A stretch of 64,000 nt of DNA, taken from the NCBI GenBank assembly GCA_033439295.1, contig JAVTLE010000021.1, positions 434,009-498,008 of the forward strand, given 5' to 3'. A program made the translations under genes and the position numbers. Under the pieces are notes generated by a model. It did not search any database. It worked only from the letters and a program-made list of their open reading frames with translations, and was not told where the DNA came from. The DNA comes from Deuterostichococcus epilithicus. Its lineage: Eukaryota; Chlorophyta; Trebouxiophyceae; Prasiolales; Stichococcaceae. Shown here one piece after another: positions 23,802-35,757 of this stretch (positions within the stretch are counted from its first letter, which is position 1; each line of letters begins with the position of its first letter).

Positions 23802-24441
23802 GGCTCTCGGCTTACAGATGCCGACTTGGCATCCGCTATGGTTGCACAGTCAAAATGTAGATAGCATTCTGGCATTGAAGTGCAGACGCATTGCGCTTGA
23901 CACCGTTCAGTACGGTTTTATTAGTCATCAACAGCTGCATCAAAGCTCAGGCCAGACATCCCCCTTCAATCCTCGGTGTGCCACAGTCAACTCTTCGCAA
24001 CACATTCCGATTGACCAGGAACATCGTGCAACAGGGCGTCAGCGATCACGAAGACTCATTAGGCGATTGTGTCATGGCCACCTGTGCAGCCGGAGGGCTG
24101 TAAGGGAGCTCAACGGGTGATAGTGGTGCACGCACGATTCAAACACACACCTGGAACCCTGTTACCGTGGCACGTATGACTCCTGCGGAAATAAAACGCA
24201 CGGCAAGCCAAACAGGAGCACTGCACAGGTGGCGCCCGCCGCCAAATGAGCATGTGTCTCAGCTCAACGCGTCGCAATGCGTTTATTAGATGCGGGCGTG
24301 GCGCCAGCGCCTGTGTCATTCAGGGCTTGAGCCTCAGCATTCGTTCCCCCGGCACCCTGCCGGGCGGCAGGGTGCCACGGCATGACACCGTGGCCCAGTC
24401 TCCACACTGCACGGAGCCATAGCTGCGGCGCATACCAAAGC
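23802..24441. promoter_or_regulatory. Divergent intergenic region, F-box LRR gene and GNAT gene
   Basis: This 640 bp holds no supported gene and separates two genes transcribed away from each other, so both promoters should lie here. An in-frame ATG at 24382 could extend the GNAT protein by 20 residues. Confidence 0.4.
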
Positions 24442-26501
24442 ATGTTCCCTGCTTGTCAGGCGTATCGAGCGTCCACTGCTGCTGTGCGTGACAACTGCAG
24501 GCTTCGCAGCGTCATCGGGGCGCAGTCCTGCGGCGGCACAGCGGGCGCAAGGGTCCTGTGGCCGCGGACTACGGGCACCAGCCCCGGCGCCGCCTGCCGC
24601 TGTGGCAGCCGGGGCAGCTCCAGCGCCTGCGCCCGAGGGGCCGCAGCCCGCTGCACTGCCGACGTCAGCCGCAGGAGCAGCCGGTCAGGCCTCCTCTGCT
24701 GGCAGTGCAAGGTATGGGCCGCCGAATGTGATGATCACGAGGTCCTGCGATCCTTTGAATGCAGAAGTCAGCCGCAGGGATTTGATTGCCACTGGCGCCA
24801 CGCCCCGTGCGCCCAGATTGCGTGCTGCTTCATCATGCCTGCGCCGCCAATGATAAACGAGGGATGTGCACCGGGCCCCACATCATCAGCAGGGCGGCCA
24901 GTGCCGCATGCTGCTCAAGCGTCTGCGACACCAGAGCTTGCACACCCAATTCATATGCACGCTTCACCTCCACAAGGTCGAGCGTGACATGCTGGGACTC
25001 TGCTGGATGGGCACTCCATGGGTGACACTCTGGCCGCCGCCTGTGTGCCATCACTGCATTCCCATGGGTGTCCCTGCAAACGAAGTCAGCCTGCAGCATC
25101 ATCTCTATGATATAAGCCACGCTGTGCCGAGCGTGGAGGAGAACTACCACTAGACGTCAGGGGTCTGTTTGATAAGGGGCTGTGCAACCTTACATCTTAG
25201 GCGGCTGCCGGTGCAGATGATCTCGCAGCAGCGGCCAGAGGTGCACATCCAGTTGGCGGACGCCAAGGACATACCTGAGATGGCCGAGCTGCTCTTGCAC
25301 ACCTGCCGCACGGTGTCTGACCCGTCAGACTTCAGCATCGAGGGTGCGGCAAGGGTTCCATCTTATTCCCCCTGGGTGCGGACGCCACAGTCCAGCTGCG
25401 CTGCCGAAGTTTCCTGCTTACGGTCCTGTATGCAATTTTGCAGGCATGTGCAATGCTTCAGAACCGAATCAAAGGCTTCGTTCAGGTAGCCTGACGCTTG
25501 GAGAATGAGGCACTGGCTCCCACCAAATATTGTGCACGAGCCACAGGCGCGGCAGCATTCCAGCGGCGCGCGAGCCCGCAGGGGCTGGCAGAGCGAAGCA
25601 ATGACCCATCACTGGGTGTCATCAGGTGCACAGACGAACCGCCCGCATGGAGTGCTCGGCACCTCATGACCTGAAACTCGGTTCGGTAGGGGCCAGCACG
25701 AGCCCACATGGCACCTCCACTAGAGCTGCACCGGTGCTGCAGCTGACGCGCACAGTGATGCAGCACACAAGCTGGGTGATGTGCAGCTCCCCTTGACAGC
25801 GCTGAGACATCTGCAGGTACAAAGCCACAGCCGGAGACAGCCCCAAGATCGTGGGCATGTCGGAAATGTACAACGACCAGACGGCGGAGGCGCAGCCGGC
25901 ATTCAGGGTCATGTACGTGTTCGTGGACGGGGCGCACCACGGCATGGTGCACCCTTGAGCATTCGCCCTGCCGATATGTGCGGTTTCTCCATGTGCAAGC
26001 TTGTCCACTCGACATGCACATGGTGCTCAGAGCACTCCTGCGTCGTCGGCACAAGGCTGAGAGTCATGCCGATGCATGTCAACAATCGTAAAGCAGGACT
26101 GCTGGACGCCTCAGTGGATAGTTTGAACTGCGGTTGCTGGCGCAGGGTATTGGCGCGAAGCTTCTACGAGCCCTGCTCGCGCGGGTCCCAGGCGGCTGCA
26201 ATGTCGTGCTGCGCAGCGCTCCGGTCGCCGTGCCATTCTACGAGCGCTTTGGCTTCCAGGTGCGTGCGCCTGCGCTGCTTGCCTGCTCTGAAGTCACAAA
26301 GGCGCTGAAGACGCCTGAACCCAATCATAAGGTTGCCAGTAGTCAAAACCATGACGCAAGGGGCTCAAAGGCGATGTGTGCTTCCCGAAGGTGACAGGGC
26401 CACCCAGCGAGCCGGAGGGGGCAGGGATCCGTGGCTTCCCAATGCAGATGGTGATGGTGCATGCCGAGGGCGATGCCGGTACATCGCAGCGGGTAGCTTG
26501 A
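24442..26501 (+). CDS. GNAT-family N-acetyltransferase, probably plastid-targeted
   Basis: Transfers an acetyl group from acetyl-CoA to an amine (protein N-terminus, lysine or small molecule; substrate unknown). Exon 1 (24442-24711) encodes 90 residues rich in Arg, Ser, Ala and Cys, transit-peptide-like, and joins in phase to exon 2 (25217 to about 25343): VHIQLADAKDIPEMAELLLH, typical GNAT strand 1/helix 1. A later exon, 25817-25946, reads SPKIVGMSEMYNDQ...VMYVFVDGAHHGM. It joins 26146-26259 to form the acetyl-CoA loop GMGIGAKLLRALL and the FYERFGFQ motif. The final exon is 26391-26501 (GAGIRGFPMQMVMVHAEG, stop). The link between exons 2 and 4 is not phase-consistent with the only small exon I could see (25444-25485), so the middle is unresolved. 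Confidence 0.72.
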
Positions 26502-27130
26502 CACAGCATGCAATTGTTATAAAGATAGAGAACTTGTTCGATGGACCAATAACTTCTTAGGGCTGGAGGGGAGGACGACGTGCCGCTGCTTGGAGCCACG
26601 CTGCAAGCCTGCATGCACCAGCTGCATGAGGCTTGGTCAGCAGCGGTGGACATGCATGCAGAGGCCGCACCACCCCCGAACTGATAGGTACCTAGTTTGA
26701 CATGTGTAGCTTCGTTCGCAGGCAGTGAGTCGTAGCCTTGCATGCAGCTGTTGTAAAAGAGTGCCACAATAAGGTCTCCCAAGTTTCACTGTGACTGATC
26801 AGGCACGGCAGCCAGTCACTGACAAATGACATTGACGGAAGTACAGAACAAATCAGGGCGTCCGTGACTCCGCAGGATCTGCCGCAACAGTCCTGTCGCT
26901 CTTGCTGCTGAAGTCTTGCCGGCAGTCTGTCAAAAGAATGGATGTTTCCTCCGGCTGTGTCCGAGAACGCGTGCAACCCCCTCACTCCCATGAATCTGGA
27001 AAGTGGAGAGCACCGCGCTATTTGTACATCACTGGCTGTAAGATAAAGCTGTACACTGGCAAAGGATGTAGCAGACTGGCTGACGTTGCTGCAAAACTCC
27101 CTGTCTTCGTTGCCTTGGTTGCCCCAGTTT
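26502..27130. other. Convergent 3' region between GNAT and ATG11
   Basis: No conserved frame is visible in this 630 bp stretch. It is lower in GC than the flanking exons and should contain the 3' ends of both transcripts. Confidence 0.5.
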
Positions 27131-30100
27131 CTAGATGCTCATCGCGCTGTCAGCGCCGCCAGCTAAGCCCTCATCATTATTGCTGGCAGACTGCATATCG
27201 TCCTGCGACGACCCCGCAGCCGCAGAGCTTGACGCGACCGCAGGCTGCGGCTGCGACTCAGCCGTGCCAAACGATGCGAAAGGCGAGCCTGCCGGCAGTG
27301 CGGCAGGCGACTCGTTGGGGGCGCCCGGCGGCGGCGACGGCGCCGCCGCCTCACGAGCTGCGGCAATACTCTCCACAGAAGGCGTAGTTGCCACCGCATC
27401 TGAGTCTGCGGTATCATTCGCAGGCAGGGGCGACAGCGGTAGCGGCGCCGGGTCCGCCGACGCTCCAGTCAGCGGCTCCGCCGCCGGACTGGCGCCCTCG
27501 GCCGGCTCGTCACCAGCACCCGCGGGGGGTGGCCCATCACTGGCGAACAGCAGCCCTGGCTGCGGCGTGCTGGCGCCGTGGCCACTGCCCACGCTGCCGG
27601 CGCGGCTCGCTGGTTGCTCTGGCACCGGCGCCTGCTCCGCAGACGGCACGCAGAAGCCCGTGATGCGGAAACCGGAGGTGGCGGCCGGCTCCGCAGACGA
27701 GGCACGAGCGGCAGTGCCGGCAGAGCTGCCGGAAGCCTCCGACACCGCGGCAGCGTCCGGCAGGCTAGTCAGCGACGGCGACAGCACCACTGCGATGCGT
27801 CGGCCGCGGCCTGGCGGGGCCGTGGATGTGGCATCCGGCGCCGCAGCCGCCGCCGGCAGCTCGCCCGTTGCCGCCTGCAGTGGGTCGTCGCCACCGCCGC
27901 CGCTCTGCGCAGCCGCTGTAGCGCCAGCGGGCAGCACCGCAGGCACGTCCACGCCGACCGCGGCGATGTTCGAGTGCGTGCGGGTGGCGGGCGGCGGGCA
28001 TGGCTCTGCGGCAGCGGCGCCGAGGCTGCCGGCAGGCGCCACGCCTGCAGCGGGCGCCGACGCGGCAGGGGCGAGCTCAGGCGCGGGCGGCGGCGCGCCA
28101 AGAGCGGCGGCGGCCGCTTCGAGGCTCAGAGGCGGCAGCGCGGCGGCGGCGCTGTGCGCACGTGGCGAGCTGGCCGATGGCAGCGTCGGCGACAGCGGCG
28201 GCCGGTCTGCCGAAGGAGGGACGAAGACGCCGGATGCGGCGCGCTGCGCCGGGTCCAGCGGCAAGCGGGGGCTGCCGCCGGGCGCCAAGCTGTTGTCTGC
28301 AGGAGAAACGGAAGGGGAAAATGAGATCCGTGCGGTTCGATGCCGTAGGAGACACCACTACCCTGCAGCACTTTGTGCTGCAGACTTAGGGCTTTCATCG
28401 ACTGCCCTGTTGGCAACAGCATTGATACAAGGTCACGACTTTCACACTTTTGCTAGAGCCTTGCGTCTCAAGTCCCGTCGCTCGCAGACCATCGGGAGGC
28501 AGAATGGACAACTGCTCACCGCTGGTCAGCGGCGCCGGCGCCACGACATCACTGGACGCCCCGACAGCCACGGCTGGCAGCAGCAGCCCTGCCGGGCTGC
28601 TAACAGAAGCGGCGGCCGAAGAGTGCGACGATGCAGACGGGGAGCCGCCGGAGACATAGTAGCCGGAGGCTGCCCCGGAAACGTAAGCTGACGCAGCGCC
28701 GGAAGCGGCATAGGAAGCGGCGCCAGAAGCATAGGTCGACGCGGCGCCGCTGCGGCTGGAGCGCGCCAGGTGGACCTCGAGCGCACGGATCCGCACTTCG
28801 TAGGCGGCGGCCTGGGCGACGCAGGCCTAAGTGATGAGGTGAAGACAAAGCCTCGAGACACGGTCCAGACCTCTCTGAGATCGTCCAATACAGCATTCAT
28901 CGGACATGGACACATGTACGCCAGTAGTCTGCATGAGCGGGAGATGTGGGGATAGCAATACATCAGCCAGCAAGCAGATAGGAGGAGTGTGAAACGCGCT
29001 CCACCACAGCCACGGAGACAACAGCGGCGATGTTACCTGCTGGCGCGCTTCGGTCAGCTCGTGGCTCAGGCGCTGCGCGACATCGTCCTTGGCGGCGAGC
29101 GCCTCCTGGAAGCGCGCTGCGAGGTCGGCGCTGGCGCTGCCGCCGGCGCTGCGGCGCAGCGACTCGCCGCTGCCGCGCCCAGACTCCGCCGGCGAGCTGC
29201 CGGAGCCCTGCCTGCGGCCGGGCAATGGGGCCCAGGGTTTCCAACTGTGCAAGGATGAGTTTCTGCATTGTCATGCTGAGCGGTCGGCAACCTATGCGAT
29301 CCACAGCCAGTTGGTCTGACTGGACATGGTCTGAGCCACAAGGCAACAGTTCGCCAGAGGATGGGGTGCAGGCGGTGCCTGCGCCACATGCGGCGCAGTG
29401 GAGCACTGCTTCAGGTGTCCACCTGGAGGCTGCGCGCTGCCGCGGCTGGGCGCCGTCGCCGGTGAGCCGCTCCTGCTCAGCAAGGCACGCCAGAGCCACC
29501 TGCGCCGCCGGGACCGCTGCTTGTTGCGTGCTTGCCCTTGCATTGCGTGCCGTGCTGGAAACAGAAACACAGGAGGCAAGCCTGCGGCGAGCGCTGCACG
29601 CCATCGGGAGGTGACAGCCCTGCGGGGGGCAAGCGTGTCAAAGAGCGGACATACAGGCGAGTGTCAAATCCGGCCCAGGAGGAGAAAGAGAAATGACGAC
29701 GAGGGACAGAACCTGCGCGGCCAGCTCAGCGCGCAGCCGTGCATTCTCCATCTCCAGCGTCTGCGGCGACGGCGCTGCGGCGGCCTCTGCGGTGTCAGCC
29801 TCTCCTGTGGCTGCTGCTGTTGCTGCTGCTGCTGCCGCCGCTGTTGGGTCCGCAGTGGCTTCGCCACTGGGCACCGCCTGCGCACGGCCCTGCGGGGAGG
29901 CTGCCCGAGGGGAGGCGCCGGCGGAGAGCGGCGCCTCGCTGGATGAGAACGGCGCCGCCAGCTGCACCTGAAACGGGACATTGCGGCGCAGCCGGTGAGA
30001 ACTCAGGAGCTTGACAAGCCTGCAGGAAGTCAGGGTGCAAGGACCATGGCATGAAAAGCGTCCCCATGATCAGAGGGATCAAGCCTGGAGGAGAAGCCTG

Positions 30101-33100
30101 TAGATGCGAGCAAACACCCACATAAGAGCACACTGAAGGCGCGTCCCAAGCTCGCAGAGCTGCACAACCAGAGGCTGCGCATTCCCAGCAAGCGTGTCAC
30201 TCCATCCCCGAGGCTGCCCACAGCGGAGCGTGACCCTGTGTAACAACCTAAGTGATCGCTGCTCACAGCTGGCCGTACATCCATCCAACAAAAGATTTGC
30301 TCACACCTGCTGGACGGGCGGTGCCCGCCGCAAGTCGTCCGGCGTCACCGCCGCCAGCCCTGCGTCGGCGGGCGGCACGCTGACAACGCAGTGCGGCGGC
30401 CGCGCCGTCAGGCCCAGCGCCGCCAGCACGGGGCCGGGCACGTAGCGCTCCACGGCGGCGCGGAAAGCGTCTCGCGCCGAAGCTTCCTTGGCCCGCAGCC
30501 GAGCCATTTGCTCTGCCAGCTCGCCAGCCTTGCCAGCATACAGCTCGGCGAATGCCTTCCTGCAGACGGACGGGGCGGCGCAACGGAAGTTAAGGGGTTG
30601 TCTAACGCTTGGGGCGCAGCTTCTTTCTCGCTGGACAGGTGCTTCGCAGGCTGGAAAAGCTGCCGGAAGGGTTGCCGGCGGGACTGATCGCACAGGGCGC
30701 ATGCGATAATGCAGCGAGGGGCACACACTGTCGACCCAAATCGATGAAGACGTCACAGGCGAAAATGCATCGCCATCTTGCCATCGCGAGATGCATCTCA
30801 AATTTCGCCTTCAAAGTCTGCATCGATTGAGGTCAACAGTGTGCCATTGCACGCCATATGTCTGGATCGAATCATTCAATGTTTCCTTTCCCGGACATGG
30901 CCCAGAGCAAAAACGGCACGAACCTGCGGAGGCACTCGGCGAGGCAGTGGCGGTAGGCCGCCGGCAGCCGCCGCGGCAGCAGCAGTTCGGCAATTGCCTC
31001 CGCCTGCCGGCTTGCCACCTACAGAGTCGAGTAAACAGAGTCGGATCCGGTTCACAGGGATTTCAGAAGGTGCCCACTACCTCTGCAGCACATCTCGGCC
31101 TGCCTCACCACCTTCAGGCAGCCGTCCAGCGACTTTGCAGCCGACAGTTGCAGCCAACATTGCGGGAACAGCGACACCTGCCCCAGTATGGCTTCTGCAA
31201 CGAGTGCGAATAATCGGAGCAAGGGAAGGCTGTGCGTCATCAGAGTAAAGGCAGGTTGCCAGCCCCTCGCCTGCCGGAAGACGGACAGCCGGCTGCGGGC
31301 GCGGATGATATTGGACTGCTGCCCGCTGATGCGACGCAGCTGGGCCACAACATCCCGCGACATCTGGTTCTGAGCATAGTGGACACACGAAAATCTGAGC
31401 ATGACTGGTTCGATGATGCAGACGCCTCTGTATTGAAGCAAAGGGTGCTGCATGCATGTTGCATGCGACCAGCGCGGCCCGGCCAGTTGTGAGAGGCGAG
31501 GTTGCTGCAGTGCAGACAGCAATGCAGCCCTTGCGACACACAGGTGACCTGCAGAGCCATCACAGCATGCACTGCTTCATGTGTGGTCAGTGCGGCAGCG
31601 GCTGCTCCAGCGGACAGCTCCGAACCTTGCACTCGAGGCAGTTGTCGGCAAAGCCGGCCAGGACTGCGTCGCACTCCGCCAGCCGCGGCAACAGCTGCGC
31701 CTCATGGGACTCGTGCATCGTGTCCATCACGGCTGCGGCGTCCACCGGCCTGGCGGCGGCAGCACAGACACGCTGTGAGATCAGTTTTGTGAAGACTGCA
31801 AGGCTCGACAGCGAGAAAAGAGAAGTCACGCCGTATTAAATTGCGAGGCACTGTGCTCAACGACGCACATGCACCCATAGCTTACATCCGCAAGGGTGCA
31901 GCCCTCCACTGACAGCACCAGCACATTCGTGCTGGAAACTCAAAGTTACATATCAAGTCGAGTATCTCACGCACCCAACGGAGCCGGCACCGGGCCGGGT
32001 GGACAGGGCACGTACAGCCTCCTCGACCAGCGCCTGCACCCGCTCGAAGTCGCTGCCTAGCGCCGCGACAATGGACTCCTGCACACAGCGGTAGAGAGGC
32101 AGATGCTTGGTCATTGTGCGCATCTTCTACAGACTCCTGAGAGGGTCTGCTCTGGGCCAGCTGCCTGCTCCTCCATGTGCAGCCACGCCCTGGCCTCGTG
32201 GGTCTGTCCAATGGCAGGAACAACGTGTGGATGATAGGCAATTCCTATTCAAGGAAAAGGAAAAGGATGATGGTCTGAATGCTGCTGATGCCCACCTGCT
32301 CCTCCACATGCAGCTGCATCTTGCGCGCCTCGACCGCCAGCGTGGGCAAATCCACCGACGGCGCCAGCATGAACAGCGCCTCCACATCCACACGCAGCCC
32401 GCCGAGCAGCCCCTCCAGCTCCGCCACCTGGTGAGTTCAGGCACGCAAAGCTCGTTTAGCACACAGGACGATGTGCCTGGGCTTCTGCGAGCGGCCCTGC
32501 CAAGCCTGCGGGCCCGCCACCTATCGGTGCAGCAGCGGCCCGTTGAATCAGAAGTCCGGAATGGCTTGCTGAGGAAGAGCGTGGTGCTCGCCTGCGACGA
32601 CAGCGCAGCCAGCATGTCAGCCAGACATTTCAGGCGCCGGCGGCGCGTAGGGGCGCCGCGCTGCCCGTCCTTGCCACAGTGCAGCCAAGGTCCGGCCGGC
32701 AGCTGCTTTACGCAGACCTTGTCGGCGAACTGGCGGTGCGACTGCCCGCACTGCGCCGCCCACTCCCGCAGCTTGGCCTCGGGCAGCAGGTCCAGCAGGC
32801 GGGCCGCGCCGCCGGCACGGGCGGCAGGGTGCAGCTCCGCCGCCGCGAGCGCTTCCATGTCACGGTCGAAGCGGGCCAGCACCTCCTCGTGCGCCGCCGC
32901 CTGTGCAGTTGAGGGTCCTCTCACCAGATGGTCCGGATCAGAGTCCCGATCAGAGTCCAAGGTCGGCCTGTCGCGTGCATTTGTGCTCGCCATCTGCACC
33001 TGGCATCCGCTCCAGACCGATGCGCATGGCTGGTGCCCAGTGCCTCAGCGACCGCTGGTGCCAGAGGGCAGCTGCGCTGCTTTCTTGCTTTCACGAAAAC

Positions 33101-34451
33101 TGCCCAGCCGGCGCACACCTGCACCCTGTAGCGGCGCATGAAGTCGGCGCACGCGTCCTGGATGTAGTTGTAGTGGTGCTCCACATTCGAGCGCGCCGCT
33201 TCGATGGCCATGCCCTGCACATTCTGCGCGGCAGCGAGCAAAGTTGTGTCAGGCGCGGGCGTCGTTCTGGCGGGTGGTTTGCCAGCGAGGCATCGCCGCG
33301 CGGCCTTACCTGTCAGGCGGTCGTGGAGCGCTCTCTTCACGGCCTGACATGACAGCGGTTCGGATTGCGCTTTTCAAACACAGGCGGGCAGGTCCAGATG
33401 CGCACGCACCATCTCTGCGACGAGCTGCTGCGCGGCGGCCAGGCGCTCGACCGCCGCCGCCTGGTACGCCTGCCCGCGACGCAGGTGCGCCCGAAAGCGG
33501 CGCTCGAAGTTGGGCAGCGCCTGCAGCAGCGGCGAGCGCACCGAGTCCAGAGGGTGCGCCTCATACCGGATGCTGCCGGGCGCCGGCTCTGCGTGGGGTG
33601 CCAGACACATCTGAGTCGCTGCGAGAGAACATGCGTGGGTGCATGTGGGTACAGGGGGGAATGGTGCCCGGACGGCAGGTGCAGGACATGACCTCACTCT
33701 GCGGAAGGTTGCGCTGTCAGCAAAGCGCGCTGCATCGGTTATATATTCATACGTAAAACAACCAGAAGCAGTGACAGCAGCTGAACGCATACCGCAGGCC
33801 CGTAGCTGCCTTGTGGTGCGCTTCTCAGCCGCCTTAAGCCACACCTCACTCTCTGGATCGCCACACAATCCAGCACACAGACATCTTCTAGGGCCTTGCA
33901 CCTCTCGACCACCCATGCGCAGGTGCTCACCGTCTACATGGATGGCTGGCAGCGTCTCCGGCTCCGGCACAGAGGCGCCGGGCCTGAGGTGCGACTTGCA
34001 GTACAGGAACACATCCCGCGCCACCCCCACCTCGTCCTGCGCAGTGCATGATGGTGCCAGAGGGTTCACCCTGCAACGTCTCATAGCCTTCCAGCTCCAC
34101 ACATGCCTCGCCTGCTGCGGTGCCCGCAGATCAAGCTCCGATGCTGTAGACTGGCAACCGAAACTCCCCGCAAGCGAGCAGCGCAGGCGCATGAATGCTG
34201 GACCACACCTGTGGTAGCCTGTATGCCGACAGGGGTTGCGCGGCGTCCAGCGGCCGCTTGTCACACATGATGATCTGCTCCGCGACACGCAGGCCGGTAA
34301 GGGATGCGAGCGCCGTCTGCAGCGCACCCACCCTGCGTAGCATGCGGACTTGAGCATACCCAGCTCGGGAATCCACGAGCAGTAGAGCCTTGAAGGAAGC
34401 TGTGCGACCCTCCGGCAGAAAGAGACACTCAAGAGAATGCCCTGCGGCCAT
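27131..34451 (-). CDS. ATG11: Autophagy scaffold ATG11 (FIP200-like)
   Basis: Scaffold that bridges the ATG1 kinase complex to selective-autophagy cargo. The start exon 34209-34451 (81 codons) gives a ubiquitin-like fold with ALASLTGLRVAEQIIMCDK and PLSAYRLP. Exon 33931-34036 (DVFLYCKSHLRPGAS) follows. Plant-ATG11-like blocks then run in order: HPLDSVRSPLLQALPNFERR (33.5 kb), ARSNVEHHYNYIQDACADF (33.2 kb), LREWAAQCGQSHRQFADKV (32.7 kb), VAELEGLLGGLRVDVEALF (32.4 kb), LLPRLAECDAVLAGFADNC (31.7 kb), VVAQLRRISGQQSNIIRAR (31.3 kb), LPAAYRHCLAECLRR (31.0 kb) and VERYVPGPVLAALGLTARPP (30.4 kb). Short coiled-coil exons (LEMENARLRAELAAQ; RFQEALAAKDDVAQRLSHEL) lie at 29.0-29.8 kb. The last exon (27131 to about 28300) is a 380-residue Ala/Pro/Ser-rich tail. 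No ATG11 C-terminal/Claw domain is recognisable. Confidence 0.85.
28625..28765 (-). repeat. Ser-Gly-Ala-Ala-Ser repeats within ATG11
   Basis: Read on the minus strand, this exon encodes about five irregular copies of a Y-x-SGAAS unit (YASGAAS, AASGAAS, YVSGAAS and so on) just before the Ser-rich tail. It looks like slippage-driven expansion of a disordered linker. Confidence 0.7.
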
Positions 34452-35757
34452 CGGAACAGAAGCAGCCTGCACACCACGCCGCGCTGGAATCTGCCGGTTC
34501 CAACACCAGGTTTCACGTATCTGCTGCAGCATCCCGTCAAGGCGTCTTAGGCGTGGACAGCTCCTGCGCCTTGCCAGCGACCATGTACTGCTCCCAACGG
34601 TCCGGACAGCGCGAGCGAGGATCAGCATCAATGGCTGGTTCCAAAGCTTGAGTACGCCAACCTATCGCGGCTCAGCTAAAGCAGGCCAGCTGAAGGACTG
34701 CCCTTCCGAAAGGTTCGTCATGCAGTCGGAAACAGCAGCAGCGCCGTATCGACTGGCCAGCAAATCCAAAATGACGTACGGACGTTTTGAGCCGCATCAT
34801 GCGCCTCGGTATCAGCAGTCGCGGCAGACTGACTGCGTTTGGCGTGTCACGTGCGCAACAAACGAGACGTCGTGTCAGGGGAACCGTGGCTCTTGTCTCT
34901 GCCACCGTGTGATTGTGTTGGTCAGCTTGAACTCACACACGATGGGCGTGCAGCCCTTATTCCGGAGGGCAGGCCATTGCGTCATTGGCTGACACGAACC
35001 CGCGCCCGAAAACAACGACACCTGAAACCGTCGTCCTAGTCTTGGCAACTGACGAACGGAATGCAACGGAGCATGCCTGGTGGACGGCTGGACCTCGAGC
35101 TCGAGAGTCTTGCCATTGTGGGCAAGCAGCACCAGCATCCAGCTGCAATCCCTCTGCAAGGTCCTTCACCCGTTGTCGCCCCCGACGCCACGCCAACCGG
35201 CCTCACCGACCACAGGGCCTCAATGTGAAGTGTTGCTGCAAGTACGTCTGCGTCTCAAGCGGCTCGCGAGGTCTCTAAAGGACGAGGGTGGCGCGAAAAC
35301 CGCTGCCCTCCGAGACCCGCTGTCTCGGTGCCCTCTTTAAAGTGCCTGCAACGTCGTCGGGAAGGCCGAGCCAGGCGGGAGGCTTGCAGCTCAAGCCTGC
35401 ACCAAGTTCAAATGGAAGCAATGCGCCCCAATGGCTTTCTCGGCTCATGATTTGGAACAAGCACAACAAGAGGCAATCGTCATCTTGTCTCCGAGAGCCA
35501 CGACGGACTCGCGGTTCGGAGGCATGGTGCATTCCTTTCCAGTGGTTGGCCTAGTATAAGCTAGTCACAAGCTTCGAGCACATGTTATTCATTTTTGCCG
35601 CTGTTTGCGGCATAGTCCGTGACGCAAGTCAATTGTTTGGTGCACGAAATCGTGCTAACGTAGTCCATACGCTCAGGCAAACGCTGTTCACTGCTTCGGT
35701 CACTCGACATTCTGTGACCGCTGCAGTGTCTCTGCTGGTCCCGACAGTGCAGCCACC
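34452..35757. promoter_or_regulatory. Divergent intergenic region between ATG11 and RPN3
   Basis: This 1.3 kb stretch has lower GC, is free of recognisable coding blocks and lies between the start codons of ATG11 and RPN3. It should hold both promoters and 5' untranslated regions. No specific proteasome or autophagy control element was identified. Confidence 0.45.

Noticed and set aside
27135-28691. A 518-codon open frame on the plus strand
   Set aside because: It is the antisense shadow of the ATG11 last exon. GC-rich Ala/Pro/Ser codons leave the opposite strand open; it crosses the ATG11 intron at 28300 and has no family features.
34390-34992. 200-codon plus-strand frame over the ATG11 start
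   Set aside because: It is antisense to the ATG11 ubiquitin-like exon and continues into the low-GC promoter region without features.
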